Positions 16,782 through 25,799 of a stretch of DNA of 64,000 nucleotides are shown in pieces. The notes under the pieces are model-generated. The model made no database searches. It saw only the letters and a program-made list of their open reading frames with translations, and was not told where the DNA came from. Every line of letters starts with the position of its first letter. Within the stretch, counting starts at the first letter, position 1. Source of the DNA: Dongia sedimenti (lineage in GTDB: Bacteria; Pseudomonadota; Alphaproteobacteria; Dongiales; Dongiaceae); the NCBI GenBank assembly GCA_030715195.1, contig JAUYVI010000008.1, positions 158,411-222,410 of the forward strand, written 5' to 3'. The position numbers and the translations under genes were made by a program.

Positions 16782-17762
16782 TTACCCCGGATACCAGACC
16801 TTGCGCGGATCGTCGGCCGCGCGCTGGTAGTCGTAAGCGGCGTCGATCAGCTTCGCCAGGTCGTAGTGCGGCCGCCAGTCGAGGAAATCCTTGGCCTTGG
16901 CATTGTCCATCCAGTTCGAATGGTACGCGCTCGGGATCTCGACCGCAGCGAGGCCGCGGGTCTTCTGCAGGTGCCGCGCCACCGCGCCGTAATCGACCGG
17001 CTCGTCCATGCAGATGTTGAACAGCTGCTGCTTGGCGCGCGGATGGTCGAGTGCCGCCAGCATCGCCGAAACGAGATCCGTCACATGCACGAAGTTGCGC
17101 TTCAGCGGCCGCCCATCCGCGTCGAGCAGCAGCGGCACCGTCCCCGCGGTGGCGTGGCGCTTGGCATCCGCCGCCGGCACCAGGTCCTTCCAGACCGGGC
17201 CGCCGAACACGTCGTCGCCGAAGGACAGCGTGTGCTTGAAATCGTCCTTCTCCATGATCCAGGGCGCGCGGAGGATGCAGCCGTCGATCCCATACTGGAT
17301 CCAGTATTGCTGCAGCATCACCTCCTCCAGCACCTTGGAAAGGGCGTAGCAACCGGGATAGGCCATGTGCGGCACGGCTTCGGTGATCGGCCCGGGATGG
17401 CGGTAGAAGAAATGCCCGATCGCGGCGTCGCCGCCGATCAGCATGAACTGCCGCGCGGCCTTGCTCGCGCGGAACGCCTCGAGCAGCCAGAACAGCCCGC
17501 CGACGGCGACGTCCACGACATCCTCCGGCGTTTCCTTGCAGGTCGCGAGATGAACGACATGGGTGACATCGCGCATGGCGGCTTCGGCGACCGCGCGATC
17601 GGCGATCGAGCCCTTCACCACGGAGAGCCGCGCGTCTTCCGGCAGCGTGCGGTTGTGGCAGAGCGCGCGGATCTTCGCCTGTTTCCAGCGCGGATCGCCG
17701 CGAACGGCGTCGATGAATGTCCGGCCGACTTTGCCGGTCGCCCCGGTCACCAGAATCAACAT
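16782..17762 (-). CDS. NAD-dependent epimerase/dehydratase (extended SDR)
   Basis: A 326-aa extended short-chain dehydrogenase/reductase. It starts with the Rossmann motif LVTGATGKVG (residues 4-13), has the active-site Tyr and Lys in CYALSKVLEE, and a C-terminal substrate domain with DLVSAML and NICMDEPVDYGAVA. The ATG at 17762 has GGGGAG five bases upstream; 26 further upstream codons are open but unsupported. The sugar-nucleotide or other substrate cannot be told from sequence. A second SDR of uronate-dehydrogenase type lies 630 bp away on the same strand, beyond an oppositely oriented membrane protein gene. Confidence 0.78.
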   Translation of the reverse strand: MLILVTGATGKVGRTFIDAVRGDPRWKQAKIRALCHNRTLPEDARLSVVKGSIADRAVAEAAMRDVTHVVHLATCKETPEDVVDVAVGGLFWLLEAFRASKAARQFMLIGGDAAIGHFFYRHPGPITEAVPHMAYPGCYALSKVLEEVMLQQYWIQYGIDGCILRAPWIMEKDDFKHTLSFGDDVFGGPVWKDLVPAADAKRHATAGTVPLLLDADGRPLKRNFVHVTDLVSAMLAALDHPRAKQQLFNICMDEPVDYGAVARHLQKTRGLAAVEIPSAYHSNWMDNAKAKDFLDWRPHYDLAKLIDAAYDYQRAADDPRKVWYPG

Positions 17763-17929
17763 GGCGCTCCCCTGCTCAACCGCGCGGATCATCTTGATCC
17801 CGATTGACCCCAGGATGCGACAGATGGCCTTTCCTGACAACGGTCAGGTGATTGACAGCCAGACCTGACAAAAGCCCTGCCTGAGGCCCGGCCGTGCGGC
17901 CGGCGGGTGCAACAGCAGGAAATCAACGC

Positions 17930-18394
17930 ATGCTTTCGGTCCAACACATTCATCCCGTTCTCGTCCATTTCCCGATCGTGTTCTTCATCACGCTCGCCGT
18001 GGTCGACCTGGTCGCCGCGGCGCGCGGCAGGGTGATCACCGGACGCGGCGCACTCGGCAATCTCTCGGTCGGTCTTGCCCTCGCCGCCGGCGCCTTTGCG
18101 GTCGCCGCCTACTTCTTCGGCGATATGGCCTTGGAGTTCGCCGAGTCCGGCGGCTTCCACAGCGACATCGCCGAGACCCATGAAGGGCTGGGCGAGACGG
18201 TGGCGGTCGCCTTCGCGATCTGGGCGCTGATTCGGCTCGGCCTCTGGTGGCGCGATCTCCGTCTGGCCGGGAGCGGCGCCTTCGTCGTCGCGCTGGTGGA
18301 AGTCGCGGGCGCGGCCCTGGTCGTCGTCACCGCCTATTACGGCGGCCAGCTGGTCTACGATCTCGGCGTCAACGTCGCCCACGCGGCGGGATAA
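17930..18394 (+). CDS. DUF2231 family membrane protein
   Basis: The 154-aa product begins with HIHPVLVHFPIVFF, the signature of DUF2231 proteins, and has four predicted membrane helices (about residues 10-30, 43-66, 87-108 and 119-140). Two His residues and an Asp in membrane-proximal positions are typical of the family, which has been suggested to handle heme or electron transfer; no activity is established here. The ATG at 17930 has AGGA upstream. It converges with the uronate dehydrogenase-like gene, with only two bases between stop codons. Confidence 0.75.
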   Translation: MLSVQHIHPVLVHFPIVFFITLAVVDLVAAARGRVITGRGALGNLSVGLALAAGAFAVAAYFFGDMALEFAESGGFHSDIAETHEGLGETVAVAFAIWALIRLGLWWRDLRLAGSGAFVVALVEVAGAALVVVTAYYGGQLVYDLGVNVAHAAG

Positions 18395-18396
18395 GA

Positions 18397-19194
18397 TCAG
18401 AGCTTTTCGAAGTCGCCGGAGAAATCCGGCGGCACGAAATCCCCGCCCTGGAGTTCGTCGCTCAAGGGATTGCCGCTGACCTTGCCTTCGACCTCGGCGG
18501 CGAAGATCTCGGCATCGTCCTGCGGATCGTAGCCCAGCCGGTAGGCGTTGCTGTTGTCCCAGAAGCTGCGGGTGTTGCGCGACTGGCCGTAGACGATCTC
18601 GAAGAGATAGTCCGCGGTCAGGCCGACCCGCACCAGCCGCTCGAAATCAGCGAAGGAGAGCCAGGTCGACAGCATGCGCCGGTTGCTCGGATTGCCGAAG
18701 CAGGAACCGATCCGCATGCAGAACGCCTTGATCCCGTGCTTGTAAGCATAGAGCGAGGCCAGGTCCTCGCCGAACGCCTTGGAAAGGCCGTAGCGTCCGT
18801 CCGGCTTCGGTATCGCCTTGTGGTCGAGCATCGCGGTGCGCCGATACAGCCCGACCACGTGGTTGGAGCTCGCAAAGACGATGCGCTCCACCCCGGCCAG
18901 CCGCGCGCCTTCCCAGAGATTGATCGCACCCACGATGTTGGGCCCCAGCACTTCCGGCCAGCTCCCCTCCAGCGACCGCCCGCCGAAATGCAGGATCGCA
19001 TCGACGCCCGCGCAGAGCCGTTTCGTCGCTTCGGCGTCGGTGAGATCGCATCGCACTACCTCCTCGCCCGCCGCGGCCGGTGCCATCTCTTCGCGATCGG
19101 ACAGCCGCAGCACCGGGAAGGATCCGCGCAGGCGCTCGCGCAGGACGCGACCCAGGTTGCCGGCCGCGCCGGTGATCAGGACTCGGTGGTGCAT
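18397..19194 (-). CDS. Uronate dehydrogenase-like NAD-dependent oxidoreductase
   Basis: This 265-aa SDR has LITGAAGNLGRVLRERL at the N terminus, VFASSNHVVGLYRR, the Tyr/Lys pair in DGRYGLSKAFGEDLA, and the block MRIGSCFGNPSNRRMLSTWL. These match characterised uronate dehydrogenases, which oxidise galacturonate and glucuronate to the aldarolactones, and the length (265 aa) equals theirs. Substrate could still be another sugar acid or aldose. The ATG at 19194 has GAAGGA at good spacing; the frame extends 14 codons upstream without support. No hexuronate transport or lactonase gene is near, so pathway context is missing. Confidence 0.78.
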   Translation of the reverse strand: MHHRVLITGAAGNLGRVLRERLRGSFPVLRLSDREEMAPAAAGEEVVRCDLTDAEATKRLCAGVDAILHFGGRSLEGSWPEVLGPNIVGAINLWEGARLAGVERIVFASSNHVVGLYRRTAMLDHKAIPKPDGRYGLSKAFGEDLASLYAYKHGIKAFCMRIGSCFGNPSNRRMLSTWLSFADFERLVRVGLTADYLFEIVYGQSRNTRSFWDNSNAYRLGYDPQDDAEIFAAEVEGKVSGNPLSDELQGGDFVPPDFSGDFEKL

Positions 19195-19330
19195 GTTCCG
19201 TCCTTCAGTAACAAGCCGCGTTGCAATTGTAACCATTCAGAAGGTTGGCGTCTTGAGCGATGGGTATGATGGCTCTTGATCGCCGCGCTCAATCGCCCAA
19301 GTAACCAGGACGCCAACACGAGTATGCGTC

Positions 19331-20329
19331 ATGGAGTCTCCCCCGAAGGTCTGCATCTATGGCGCCGGCGCGATCGGCGGCATGATCGGCATCAGACTGG
19401 CGCTGGCCGGCGCCGAGGTCGGCGTGGTCGCGCGCGGCCAGACGCTGAAAATCATCCAGGCGCATGGCCTGCGCCTCATCGAGGGCGACGCCACCGTTTT
19501 CGCGTCGGTCAGGGCGGTCGCGGAACCGGCGGCACTCGGGCCACAGGACTATGTCATCGTTACCGTGAAGGCGCCGGCGCTGCGCGAGATCGCCGCCCGC
19601 ATCAAGCCGCTGATCGGTCCCGCGACCACCGTGGTGACGGCGATGAACGGCATCCCCTGGTGGTTCTTCCAGAATCATGACGGACCGCTCGCCGGCCGCA
19701 GCCTGACGGCGGTCGATCCCGATGGCAGCATCGCGCGCAACATCCTTTCGGCGCAGACGATCGGCTGCGTGATCTACATGTCGGCGGCGGTCGAGCGGCC
19801 CGGCGTGATCCGGCACGATTTCGGCAACCGCCTGCTGATCGGCGAAAACGACAACCGTGTGACGCCGCGGCTGCAGCGGCTCGGCGCCTGGCTGCGCCGC
19901 GCCGGCTTCGACGGCGTGGAGACCACCGACATCCGCCGCGAGATCTGGCTGAAGCTCTGGGGCAATCTCTCGACCAACCCGATCAGCCTGCTGACCGAAG
20001 CGACGCTCGACCGCATCGTCGGCGATCCTCTGGTCGAGACCTTGGTCCGCCGCATGATGGAGGAAGCGGCCGCGATCGGCGCGGCCATCGGCGTTCACCC
20101 CTCTCTCACCGTCGACGAGATGATTGCCAAGGCGCACAGCTTCGGTGCGATCAAGACCTCGATGCTGCAGGATCTTGAGCGCGGCACGCCGGTCGAGATC
20201 GACGCGCTCCTCACCGTGACCCACGACATCGGCGCCATGGTCAACGTGCCGACGCCGTTCATCGACAGCGTGCTCGGCCTGGCCCGGTTGCGCGCCGCCG
20301 AGCACGGGCTGATGGACCGCGTGGCCTGA
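19331..20329 (+). CDS. 2-Dehydropantoate 2-reductase family protein
   Basis: A 332-aa ketopantoate reductase (PanE/ApbA) family member. The NADP-binding loop is IYGAGAIGGMIG (residues 9-20), VVTAMNGIPWW resembles the conserved NG-containing loop, and the catalytic Lys lies in REIWLKLWGNLSTNPIS. The C-terminal helical domain has EIDALLTVTHDIG. The family reduces ketopantoate to pantoate for coenzyme A synthesis, but many alphaproteobacteria carry several paralogues acting on other 2-oxoacids, so the gene name panE is not assigned. It stands alone, convergent with rpsD. Confidence 0.85.
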   Translation: MESPPKVCIYGAGAIGGMIGIRLALAGAEVGVVARGQTLKIIQAHGLRLIEGDATVFASVRAVAEPAALGPQDYVIVTVKAPALREIAARIKPLIGPATTVVTAMNGIPWWFFQNHDGPLAGRSLTAVDPDGSIARNILSAQTIGCVIYMSAAVERPGVIRHDFGNRLLIGENDNRVTPRLQRLGAWLRRAGFDGVETTDIRREIWLKLWGNLSTNPISLLTEATLDRIVGDPLVETLVRRMMEEAAAIGAAIGVHPSLTVDEMIAKAHSFGAIKTSMLQDLERGTPVEIDALLTVTHDIGAMVNVPTPFIDSVLGLARLRAAEHGLMDRVA

Positions 20330-20330
20330 A

Positions 20331-20361
20331 AAGCAAAAGGCCGGCACCAGGTGCCGGCCTT
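20331..20361 (-). terminator. rpsD: Rho-independent terminator downstream of rpsD
   Basis: AAGGCCGGCACC and GGTGCCGGCCTT form a near-perfect 12-bp stem around 20337-20361. On the minus strand it is followed by TTTTGCTTTT, so it ends the rpsD message. On the plus strand the tail is weak, but the hairpin may also serve the convergent reductase gene. Confidence 0.85.
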
Positions 20362-20389
20362 CGCATGCGAAGGGCGATGATCCGATCGA

Positions 20390-21010
20390 TCAGCGCGAAT
20401 AGAACTCGACCACCAGATGCGGTTCCATGCTCACCGGATAGGGAATGTCGGTGAGCTGCGGCACGCGCACGAAAGTGGCGGACATCTTCTTGTGGTCGGC
20501 GGAAATGTACTGCGGCACGTCGCGCTCGTTGGACTGCACGGCGGTCAGCACCAAAGCGAGATCGCGCGATTTCTCGCGCACCTCGACGACATCGCCTTCC
20601 TTCACCTGGTAGGAGCCGATGTTGACGCGCTTGCCGTTGACCTTCACATGGCCGTGGTTGACGAACTGGCGCGCGGCGAACACGGTCGGCACGAACTTGG
20701 CGCGATAGACCACGGTCTCCAGGCGGCGTTCGAGCAGGCCGACCAGGTTCTCGGAGGTGTCACCGCGACGGCGCGACGCTTCTTGATACAGGCCGCGGAA
20801 CTGGCGCTCGCCGATCGAGCCGTAATAGCCCTTCAGCTTCTGCTTCGCCATCAGCTGGATGCCGAAATCGGTCGGCTTCTTGCGGCGCTGGCCGTGCTGG
20901 CCCGGGCCGTAATCGCGGTTATTGTTGACGGGGCTCTTGGCGCGGCCCCAGAGGTTGACGCCGAGGCGGCGGTCGATCTTGTGCTTGGATTCAGGACGCT
21001 TGTCGGACAT
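20390..21010 (-). CDS. rpsD: 30S ribosomal protein S4
   Basis: S4 is a primary binder of 16S rRNA and starts assembly of the 30S body. The 206-aa protein has the conserved [33 protein letters not shown] and KQKLKGYYG motifs. An S4 RNA-binding domain follows (about residues 97-160, [34 protein letters not shown], seen in pieces). As in other alphaproteobacteria it is a single-gene transcription unit, outside the alpha operon. About 170 bp of non-coding DNA upstream (21011-21182) should hold its promoter. A strong terminator follows. Confidence 0.98.
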   Translation of the reverse strand: MSDKRPESKHKIDRRLGVNLWGRAKSPVNNNRDYGPGQHGQRRKKPTDFGIQLMAKQKLKGYYGSIGERQFRGLYQEASRRRGDTSENLVGLLERRLETVVYRAKFVPTVFAARQFVNHGHVKVNGKRVNIGSYQVKEGDVVEVREKSRDLALVLTAVQSNERDVPQYISADHKKMSATFVRVPQLTDIPYPVSMEPHLVVEFYSR

Positions 21011-21182
21011 GCGGAAAGCCTTCTCTCGCTTGCTTGTTCACGATGTTGTTCATGTCCCGGCTGTCCGGCCCGCTGTACCGCGGCGGCTGGATCGGCTTTA
21101 GACCTATCCGGCTCGGGAGCGGGCGGATCATAGCGGCCAAAGTCGGTAAGTCAAGCGCGGCAGAGCAGCCTAAGTATCTGGT

Positions 21183-21932
21183 TTATTGGCGTTTTTTCTC
21201 CCGCAGCGTGGTCAGTTCCTTGACCACGCCGTGGAGGGTCCGGATTTCCTGCTCGGTCAGCTCGGCCCGGCCCCACAGGTTCCGGAGGTTCCGGATCATG
21301 TTCGGCCGCGCCTCCTCGTTGCGCAGGAAGCCGCAATCGTCGAGCGCCTTCTCGAAATGCGCAAAGAAGCCGTAGAGCTGCTCCTTGGTCGCGGGCTCGG
21401 CGCCATGGGTCTCCAGCACGCGCGGCGGCGTGCTGTCGCCGGCCTGGTACCACTCGTAGCCGAGCAGCAGCACCGCCTGCGCGAGGTTCAAGGAGGTGAA
21501 CTCCGGATTGAGCGGCACGGTGACGACCGCGTCGGCCAGCGCGATGTCGTCCTTCTCGAGCCCGGTGCGCTCCCGTCCGAACAGGATGCCGACCTTTCGG
21601 CCCGCCCTGCCCGCCTCCACCGCCGTCTCGCCCAGCGCACGCGGGGTGAGGATCGGCTTCACCATCTTCCGCTCGCGGGCGGTGGTCGCATAGACCATGT
21701 TGAGATCGGCGACCGCCGCTTCGGTGCTGTCGAAGATCTTGACTGGCGGCATGATCTCCAGCGCGCCGACCGAGGCGGCGCTCGCGCGCTCGCTCGGAAA
21801 GGGATCGCGCGGATTGACCAGGCGAAGATCGGTGAGCCCGCAATTCAGCATGGCGCGCGCCGCCGTGCCGATATTTTCGGCGAGCTGCGGCTCCACCAGG
21901 ATCACCGCCGGCGGTATGCCGCGATCGCTCAT
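21183..21932 (-). CDS. trmJ: tRNA (cytidine/uridine-2'-O-)-methyltransferase TrmJ
   Basis: TrmJ methylates the ribose 2'-OH of the wobble-loop nucleotide 32 in tRNAs, using SAM. The 249-aa SPOUT-fold protein has ILVEPQLAENIGTAARAM at the N terminus, GILFGRERTGLEKDD in the middle and VPLNPEFTSLNLAQAV at the knot, the three motifs of the SpoU/TrmH class. The C-terminal extension with EEARPNMIRNLRNLWGRA is typical of TrmJ. Its ATG overlaps the cimA stop by four bases (ATGA), so it is translated downstream of cimA. Confidence 0.92.
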   Translation of the reverse strand: MSDRGIPPAVILVEPQLAENIGTAARAMLNCGLTDLRLVNPRDPFPSERASAASVGALEIMPPVKIFDSTEAAVADLNMVYATTARERKMVKPILTPRALGETAVEAGRAGRKVGILFGRERTGLEKDDIALADAVVTVPLNPEFTSLNLAQAVLLLGYEWYQAGDSTPPRVLETHGAEPATKEQLYGFFAHFEKALDDCGFLRNEEARPNMIRNLRNLWGRAELTEQEIRTLHGVVKELTTLREKKRQ

Positions 21933-23533
21933 CGGGTGGCGGGTGCCTGCGACAGCTTCATCAGCTTCCAGGTGAGCGCGTCGTTCAAGGCCTCGTAGGA
22001 AGCGTCGATGATGTTGGGCGAGACGCCGACCGTGCTCCAGCGTTCGCCGCTGGCATCGGCGCTTTCGATCATCACGCGGGTGATCGCCTCGGTGCCGGCC
22101 TGGGGCGTCAGGATGCGGACCTTGAAGTCCACGAGACGCATATCGGCGAGGCCCGGATAGAGCGGCGTCAGCGCCTTGCGCAGCGCCGTGTCGAGCGCGT
22201 TCACCGGGCCGTTGCCGGTCGCGACCGTCATCATATGCTCGCCATGGACGTCGAGCGTCACCGTCGCCTCGGATTCGGTGACCAGGTCGCCGCGCATGTT
22301 CCAGCGCCGCTCGTCCATCACCCGGAAGCGCGCCAGCTTGAAGTAATCCGGCACGCTGCCGAGGCCGCGCCGGGCCAGCAATTCGAAGCTGGCTTCCGCG
22401 CCGTCATAGGCGTAGCCGTCGTACTCGCGCAGCTTCACGGTCTCCACCAGGGCCGCGACCTTGGGATCGTCGGCATCGATCTCAAGCCCGATCTCGCGGA
22501 AGCGCGCCAGGATATTGGCGCGGCCCGACTGGTCGGAGACCACGATGTGGCGGCGGTTGCCGACCAGGGTCGGCTCGATGTGCTCGTAGGTCTTCGGATC
22601 CTTCTCGACCGCGGAGACGTGCAGGCCGCCTTTGTGGGCGAAGGCGGATTCGCCGACATAGGCGGCGCTGCGCGACGGCGCGCGGTTCAGCCGCTCGTCC
22701 AGCAGCCGCGAGAGATGCGTGATCTGCTTCAGGTCGTTGTCGTCGAGGCCAGTCTTGAAGTCGGTCTTCAGCATCAGCGACGGGATCAGCGAGACCAGGT
22801 TCGCATTGCCGCAGCGCTCGCCCAACCCGTTCAAGGTACCCTGCACCTGGCGCACCCCGGCGCGCACCGCGGCCAGGGAATTGGCGACCGCGTTCTCGGT
22901 GTCGTTGTGGCAATGGATGCCGAGATGGCTGCCGGGAATCCGCGCCGTCACCTCGCCGACGATGCGCTCGATCTCGTGCGGCAGGGTGCCTCCATTGGTG
23001 TCGCAGAGCACGACCCAGCGCGCACCCGCCTTGTAGGCCGCCTCGGCGCATTCCAGCGCATAGGCCGGGTTGTTCTTGTAGCCGTCGAAGAAATGCTCTG
23101 AGTCGAACATGACCTCCGCGACGCGCTCCTTCGCATGCGCCACGCTCTCGGCGATCATCGCGACGTTCTCGGCGCGCGGGATGCCGAGCGCCACATCGAC
23201 ATGGAAGTCCCAGGACTTTCCCACCATGCAGACCGCATGGGTCTTCGCATTCAGCAGTGCCGAGAGGCCGGGATCGTTGGCGGCGCTGCGGCCGGGGCGG
23301 CGAGTCATGCCAAAGGCGACGAACTTGGCACGGCGGAATCGCGGCGGATTGCCGAAGAACGCATCGTCGGTCGGGTTGGCACCGGGCCAGCCGCCTTCGA
23401 TGTAATCGACACCCAGCCGATCCAGCGCTTCGGCCAGCGCCTGCTTGTCGCCGACATTGAAGTCGACGCCCTGCGTCTGCGCACCATCGCGCAAGGTCGT
23501 GTCGAACAGATAAACGCGTTTGTCGTCAGACAT
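21929..23533 (-). CDS. cimA: (R)-Citramalate synthase
   Basis: CimA condenses pyruvate and acetyl-CoA to citramalate, opening a threonine-independent route to 2-oxobutyrate and isoleucine. The 534-aa protein has the DTTLRDGAQ motif (residues 11-19), WPGANPTDDAFF, the metal-binding HCHND motif around residue 213, and NGLGERCGNANL. A C-terminal LeuA-type regulatory domain (about 400-530) follows. GWPGANPTD and the length separate it from isopropylmalate and homocitrate synthases. It leads a two-gene operon with trmJ and is divergent from the LysE gene, with about 95 bp of shared upstream DNA. Confidence 0.93.
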   Translation of the reverse strand: MSDDKRVYLFDTTLRDGAQTQGVDFNVGDKQALAEALDRLGVDYIEGGWPGANPTDDAFFGNPPRFRRAKFVAFGMTRRPGRSAANDPGLSALLNAKTHAVCMVGKSWDFHVDVALGIPRAENVAMIAESVAHAKERVAEVMFDSEHFFDGYKNNPAYALECAEAAYKAGARWVVLCDTNGGTLPHEIERIVGEVTARIPGSHLGIHCHNDTENAVANSLAAVRAGVRQVQGTLNGLGERCGNANLVSLIPSLMLKTDFKTGLDDNDLKQITHLSRLLDERLNRAPSRSAAYVGESAFAHKGGLHVSAVEKDPKTYEHIEPTLVGNRRHIVVSDQSGRANILARFREIGLEIDADDPKVAALVETVKLREYDGYAYDGAEASFELLARRGLGSVPDYFKLARFRVMDERRWNMRGDLVTESEATVTLDVHGEHMMTVATGNGPVNALDTALRKALTPLYPGLADMRLVDFKVRILTPQAGTEAITRVMIESADASGERWSTVGVSPNIIDASYEALNDALTWKLMKLSQAPATR

Positions 23534-23627
23534 CTGGTTCTTTGCAAAAAGCGGGTATCGAGATTGACCCGGGATTCAGCATATGGAACCCTGGGGGTCA
23601 AGCAGAGCCCCCAACAATAAGCCCCAA

Positions 23628-24257
23628 ATGCCTGATTTCGCGAATCTTCTGCCCTTCCTCGCGGCCGCTCTGGCGCTGAACCTGACCCCGGGCGCCGACA
23701 TGACCTATGTCATCGCCCGCTCGGCAACCCAGGGCCGCTCGGCCGGCATCGCCGCCAGCTTCGGCGTGGCGGCGGGTTCGTTCGGCCACAGCCTGCTGGC
23801 CGCCTTCGGCGTGGCGGCGCTGGTGGCGCAGTCGGAAGCCGCCTTCGTCACGATCAAGGTCGGCGGCGCGGTCTACCTGCTCTACCTCGCCTGGAAGGCG
23901 ATCCGGGCCAGCGCCAATGCCGTGGCGCTCCAGGAACTGCCTCCGGTCAGCACCAGCCGGGTGTTCGCCGAAGGCGCGCTCACCAATCTGCTCAATCCGA
24001 AGGTGGCGCTGTTCATCCTGGCCTTCCTGCCGCAATTCGTCGATCCGGCGCGCGGCTCGGTCGTGGTGCAGATCCTGGTGCTCGGCTTGATCTTCAACAT
24101 CGGCGGCACCACGGTGAACTGCATTGTCGCGGTCTCGGCCGGCGCCGCGGCCGGCATGCTGCGCGGCTCCGCGCGGTTCAGCCGCTGGCTCAACCGCCTC
24201 ACCGCTCTGGTCTTCGTGGGGCTCGCCTTGCGCCTCGCCTTCGCCGAGCGGCGCTGA
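23628..24257 (+). CDS. LysE/RhtB family amino-acid exporter
   Basis: This 209-aa membrane protein has five or six predicted helices and the LysE-family motifs LNLTPGADMTYVIARSATQGRSAG near the N terminus (seen as overlapping pieces) and NPKVALFILAFLPQF in the middle. Such proteins export amino acids or their derivatives driven by the proton gradient. The ATG at 23628 begins family similarity; the frame extends 15 codons upstream without support, and no strong ribosome site is visible. The flavin oxidase gene begins two bases after the stop, so both may be co-expressed and work on a related amino-acid substrate, which is inference. Confidence 0.85.
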   Translation: MPDFANLLPFLAAALALNLTPGADMTYVIARSATQGRSAGIAASFGVAAGSFGHSLLAAFGVAALVAQSEAAFVTIKVGGAVYLLYLAWKAIRASANAVALQELPPVSTSRVFAEGALTNLLNPKVALFILAFLPQFVDPARGSVVVQILVLGLIFNIGGTTVNCIVAVSAGAAAGMLRGSARFSRWLNRLTALVFVGLALRLAFAERR

Positions 24258-24259
24258 TT

Positions 24260-25360
24260 TTGCAAGTTGTCGTGATCGGCGCGGGTGCGGCCGGCATGGT
24301 GGCCGCGCTGCGCCTTTCCGAGAAGGGCTGCGACGTCACCCTGATCGAGCAGGGCGAGATCCCGAATCCGCGCGCCGCCTCCTTCGACCAGCATCGAATC
24401 ATCCGCCACCTCTATCCCGGGCAGGATGCCTATGCGCGGCTGGTGGACCATGCCTTCGCCGCCTGGGACCGGCTGTGGGCACGGCTGGGGCGTAAGCATC
24501 TCGCCGAGACCGGCATCCTCGCGATCTCCAACGATTCCGGCGACTGGACCGATCGCGGCCGGGCCGGCCTCGACCGGCTCGGCATCCCCTATCGGGTGAT
24601 GGAGGTGGCGGAGCTCCGCGACCGGCTGCCGCAGTTCCAGTTCACCGACCGCGCCGCCGGCATCTTCACCGAACGTGGCGGCGCTCTCTTCCCCGACCGC
24701 ATCGCCGTCGACCTGGTCGAAGCGCTGCGCCAGAGCGGCGTCGCCCTGGTGCCGCGGGAAAAGGTCGTCGCCATCGATGCCGGCACCGGCCGGGTCGCGA
24801 CCGAGAGCGGCGCGGTGTTCCTGGCCGACCGCGTGGTCTATTCCGGCGGCGCCTGGGCCTCGCATCTTTTCCCCGATTTCGCCGCGGCGCTCACCACCTA
24901 CCGCCAGGCGATCCTCTATGTGGCCGCGCCAGCGAAATGGGCTGCGGCCTGGGCCGAGACACCGGTGATCGTCGATCTCGGCGGCGAGAGCGGCTGCTAT
25001 GTCCTGCCGCCGGTCGATGGCAGCGATCTGAAGATCTGCGCGCCCGACCACCGCCGTCGCGGCGACCCGGAACTGCACGCCGCACTCGATGAGAATGAGG
25101 ACCAGGCGATCCGCGCCTATTTCCGCTACGCCCTGCCCGACGTCACCGATTACCGCACGCTCTACATGAAGACCTGCTTCTACACGATCGCGCCGGACGA
25201 CCGGTTCCAGCTGCAGCGCCGCGAGCGCCTGATCCTGTTCAGCGGCTGCTCCGGCCATGGCTACAAGTTCGCGGCCTTGAACGGCGAAAAGCTGGCGCAG
25301 GTGGTTTTGGGTGAGGCTGATTTCGAAGCGACCGCGAAACTGCTGGGCGGCTATGAGTAG
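24260..25360 (+). CDS. FAD-dependent oxidoreductase of the DAO family, sarcosine oxidase-like
   Basis: A 366-aa flavoenzyme with the dinucleotide-binding start VVVIGAGAAGMVAALRLSEKG and a substrate domain of D-amino-acid/sarcosine oxidase type. KTCFYTIAPDDRF near the C terminus matches the stretch in monomeric sarcosine oxidase and N-methyltryptophan oxidase where a Cys links covalently to FAD. SGCSGHGYKFA is the conserved FAD-contacting loop. It probably oxidises a secondary amine or N-methyl amino acid, releasing peroxide. It appears to start with TTG at 24260, two bases after the lysE-type stop, which would give translational coupling; no ATG close by preserves the Rossmann motif. Its 3' end overlaps the convergent gene by 10 bp. 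Confidence 0.85.
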   Translation: MQVVVIGAGAAGMVAALRLSEKGCDVTLIEQGEIPNPRAASFDQHRIIRHLYPGQDAYARLVDHAFAAWDRLWARLGRKHLAETGILAISNDSGDWTDRGRAGLDRLGIPYRVMEVAELRDRLPQFQFTDRAAGIFTERGGALFPDRIAVDLVEALRQSGVALVPREKVVAIDAGTGRVATESGAVFLADRVVYSGGAWASHLFPDFAAALTTYRQAILYVAAPAKWAAAWAETPVIVDLGGESGCYVLPPVDGSDLKICAPDHRRRGDPELHAALDENEDQAIRAYFRYALPDVTDYRTLYMKTCFYTIAPDDRFQLQRRERLILFSGCSGHGYKFAALNGEKLAQVVLGEADFEATAKLLGGYE

Positions 25361-25662
25361 GATTCGCCGAACCAGCGCGGACGGCGACGGGCAGCCCAGT
25401 TGATCAGGCGATAGACGCCGCGCCGCAGCGGGCCGATATCCTGCGCCATCAGGACCACGCCCAGCGGTACCATCCAGAACCCCAGCACCGGCAGGATGCC
25501 GAGGAAGCCGCCGCAGAACAGCAGGAGGCCGAGCGGCACGCGCAGCCACAGCCGCTTGGGGTCGCGGAGCCAGCGGACGAAGGTCGCCATGCGGCGCGGG
25601 AGTTTCGCGATCAGGCCGCTCAGGCGGCTTTCCGCGAGGTCTTGGTCATGTTGCTTCAGCAT
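25351..25662 (-). CDS. Small conserved-type membrane protein, hypothetical
   Basis: The 103-aa product contains a basic region (RRMATFVRWLRDPKRLW). A hydrophobic stretch of two closely spaced helices follows (about residues 42-77, VPLGLLLFCGGFLGILPVLG then FWMVPLGVVLMAQ), then an amphipathic basic tail (RRGVYRLINWAARRRPRW). I took the ATG at 25662; the frame reaches a TTG at 25737, but the extra 25 residues are glycine-rich and look non-coding. Function unknown. It overlaps the convergent oxidase gene by 10 bp. Confidence 0.65.
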   Translation of the reverse strand: MLKQHDQDLAESRLSGLIAKLPRRMATFVRWLRDPKRLWLRVPLGLLLFCGGFLGILPVLGFWMVPLGVVLMAQDIGPLRRGVYRLINWAARRRPRWFGESYS

Positions 25663-25799
25663 CACCTCTGAACCCGGCGGTGCCACGTCCGTTCCGACGT
25701 TGCCTTTACCGCCGCCACCCGTCTGCAGAGCCGCCAAGGCAGGGTAAATATTTGAATCGTTTAGTAAAATTACCCCTCAGGGTATGAAGCGCGATTCTT

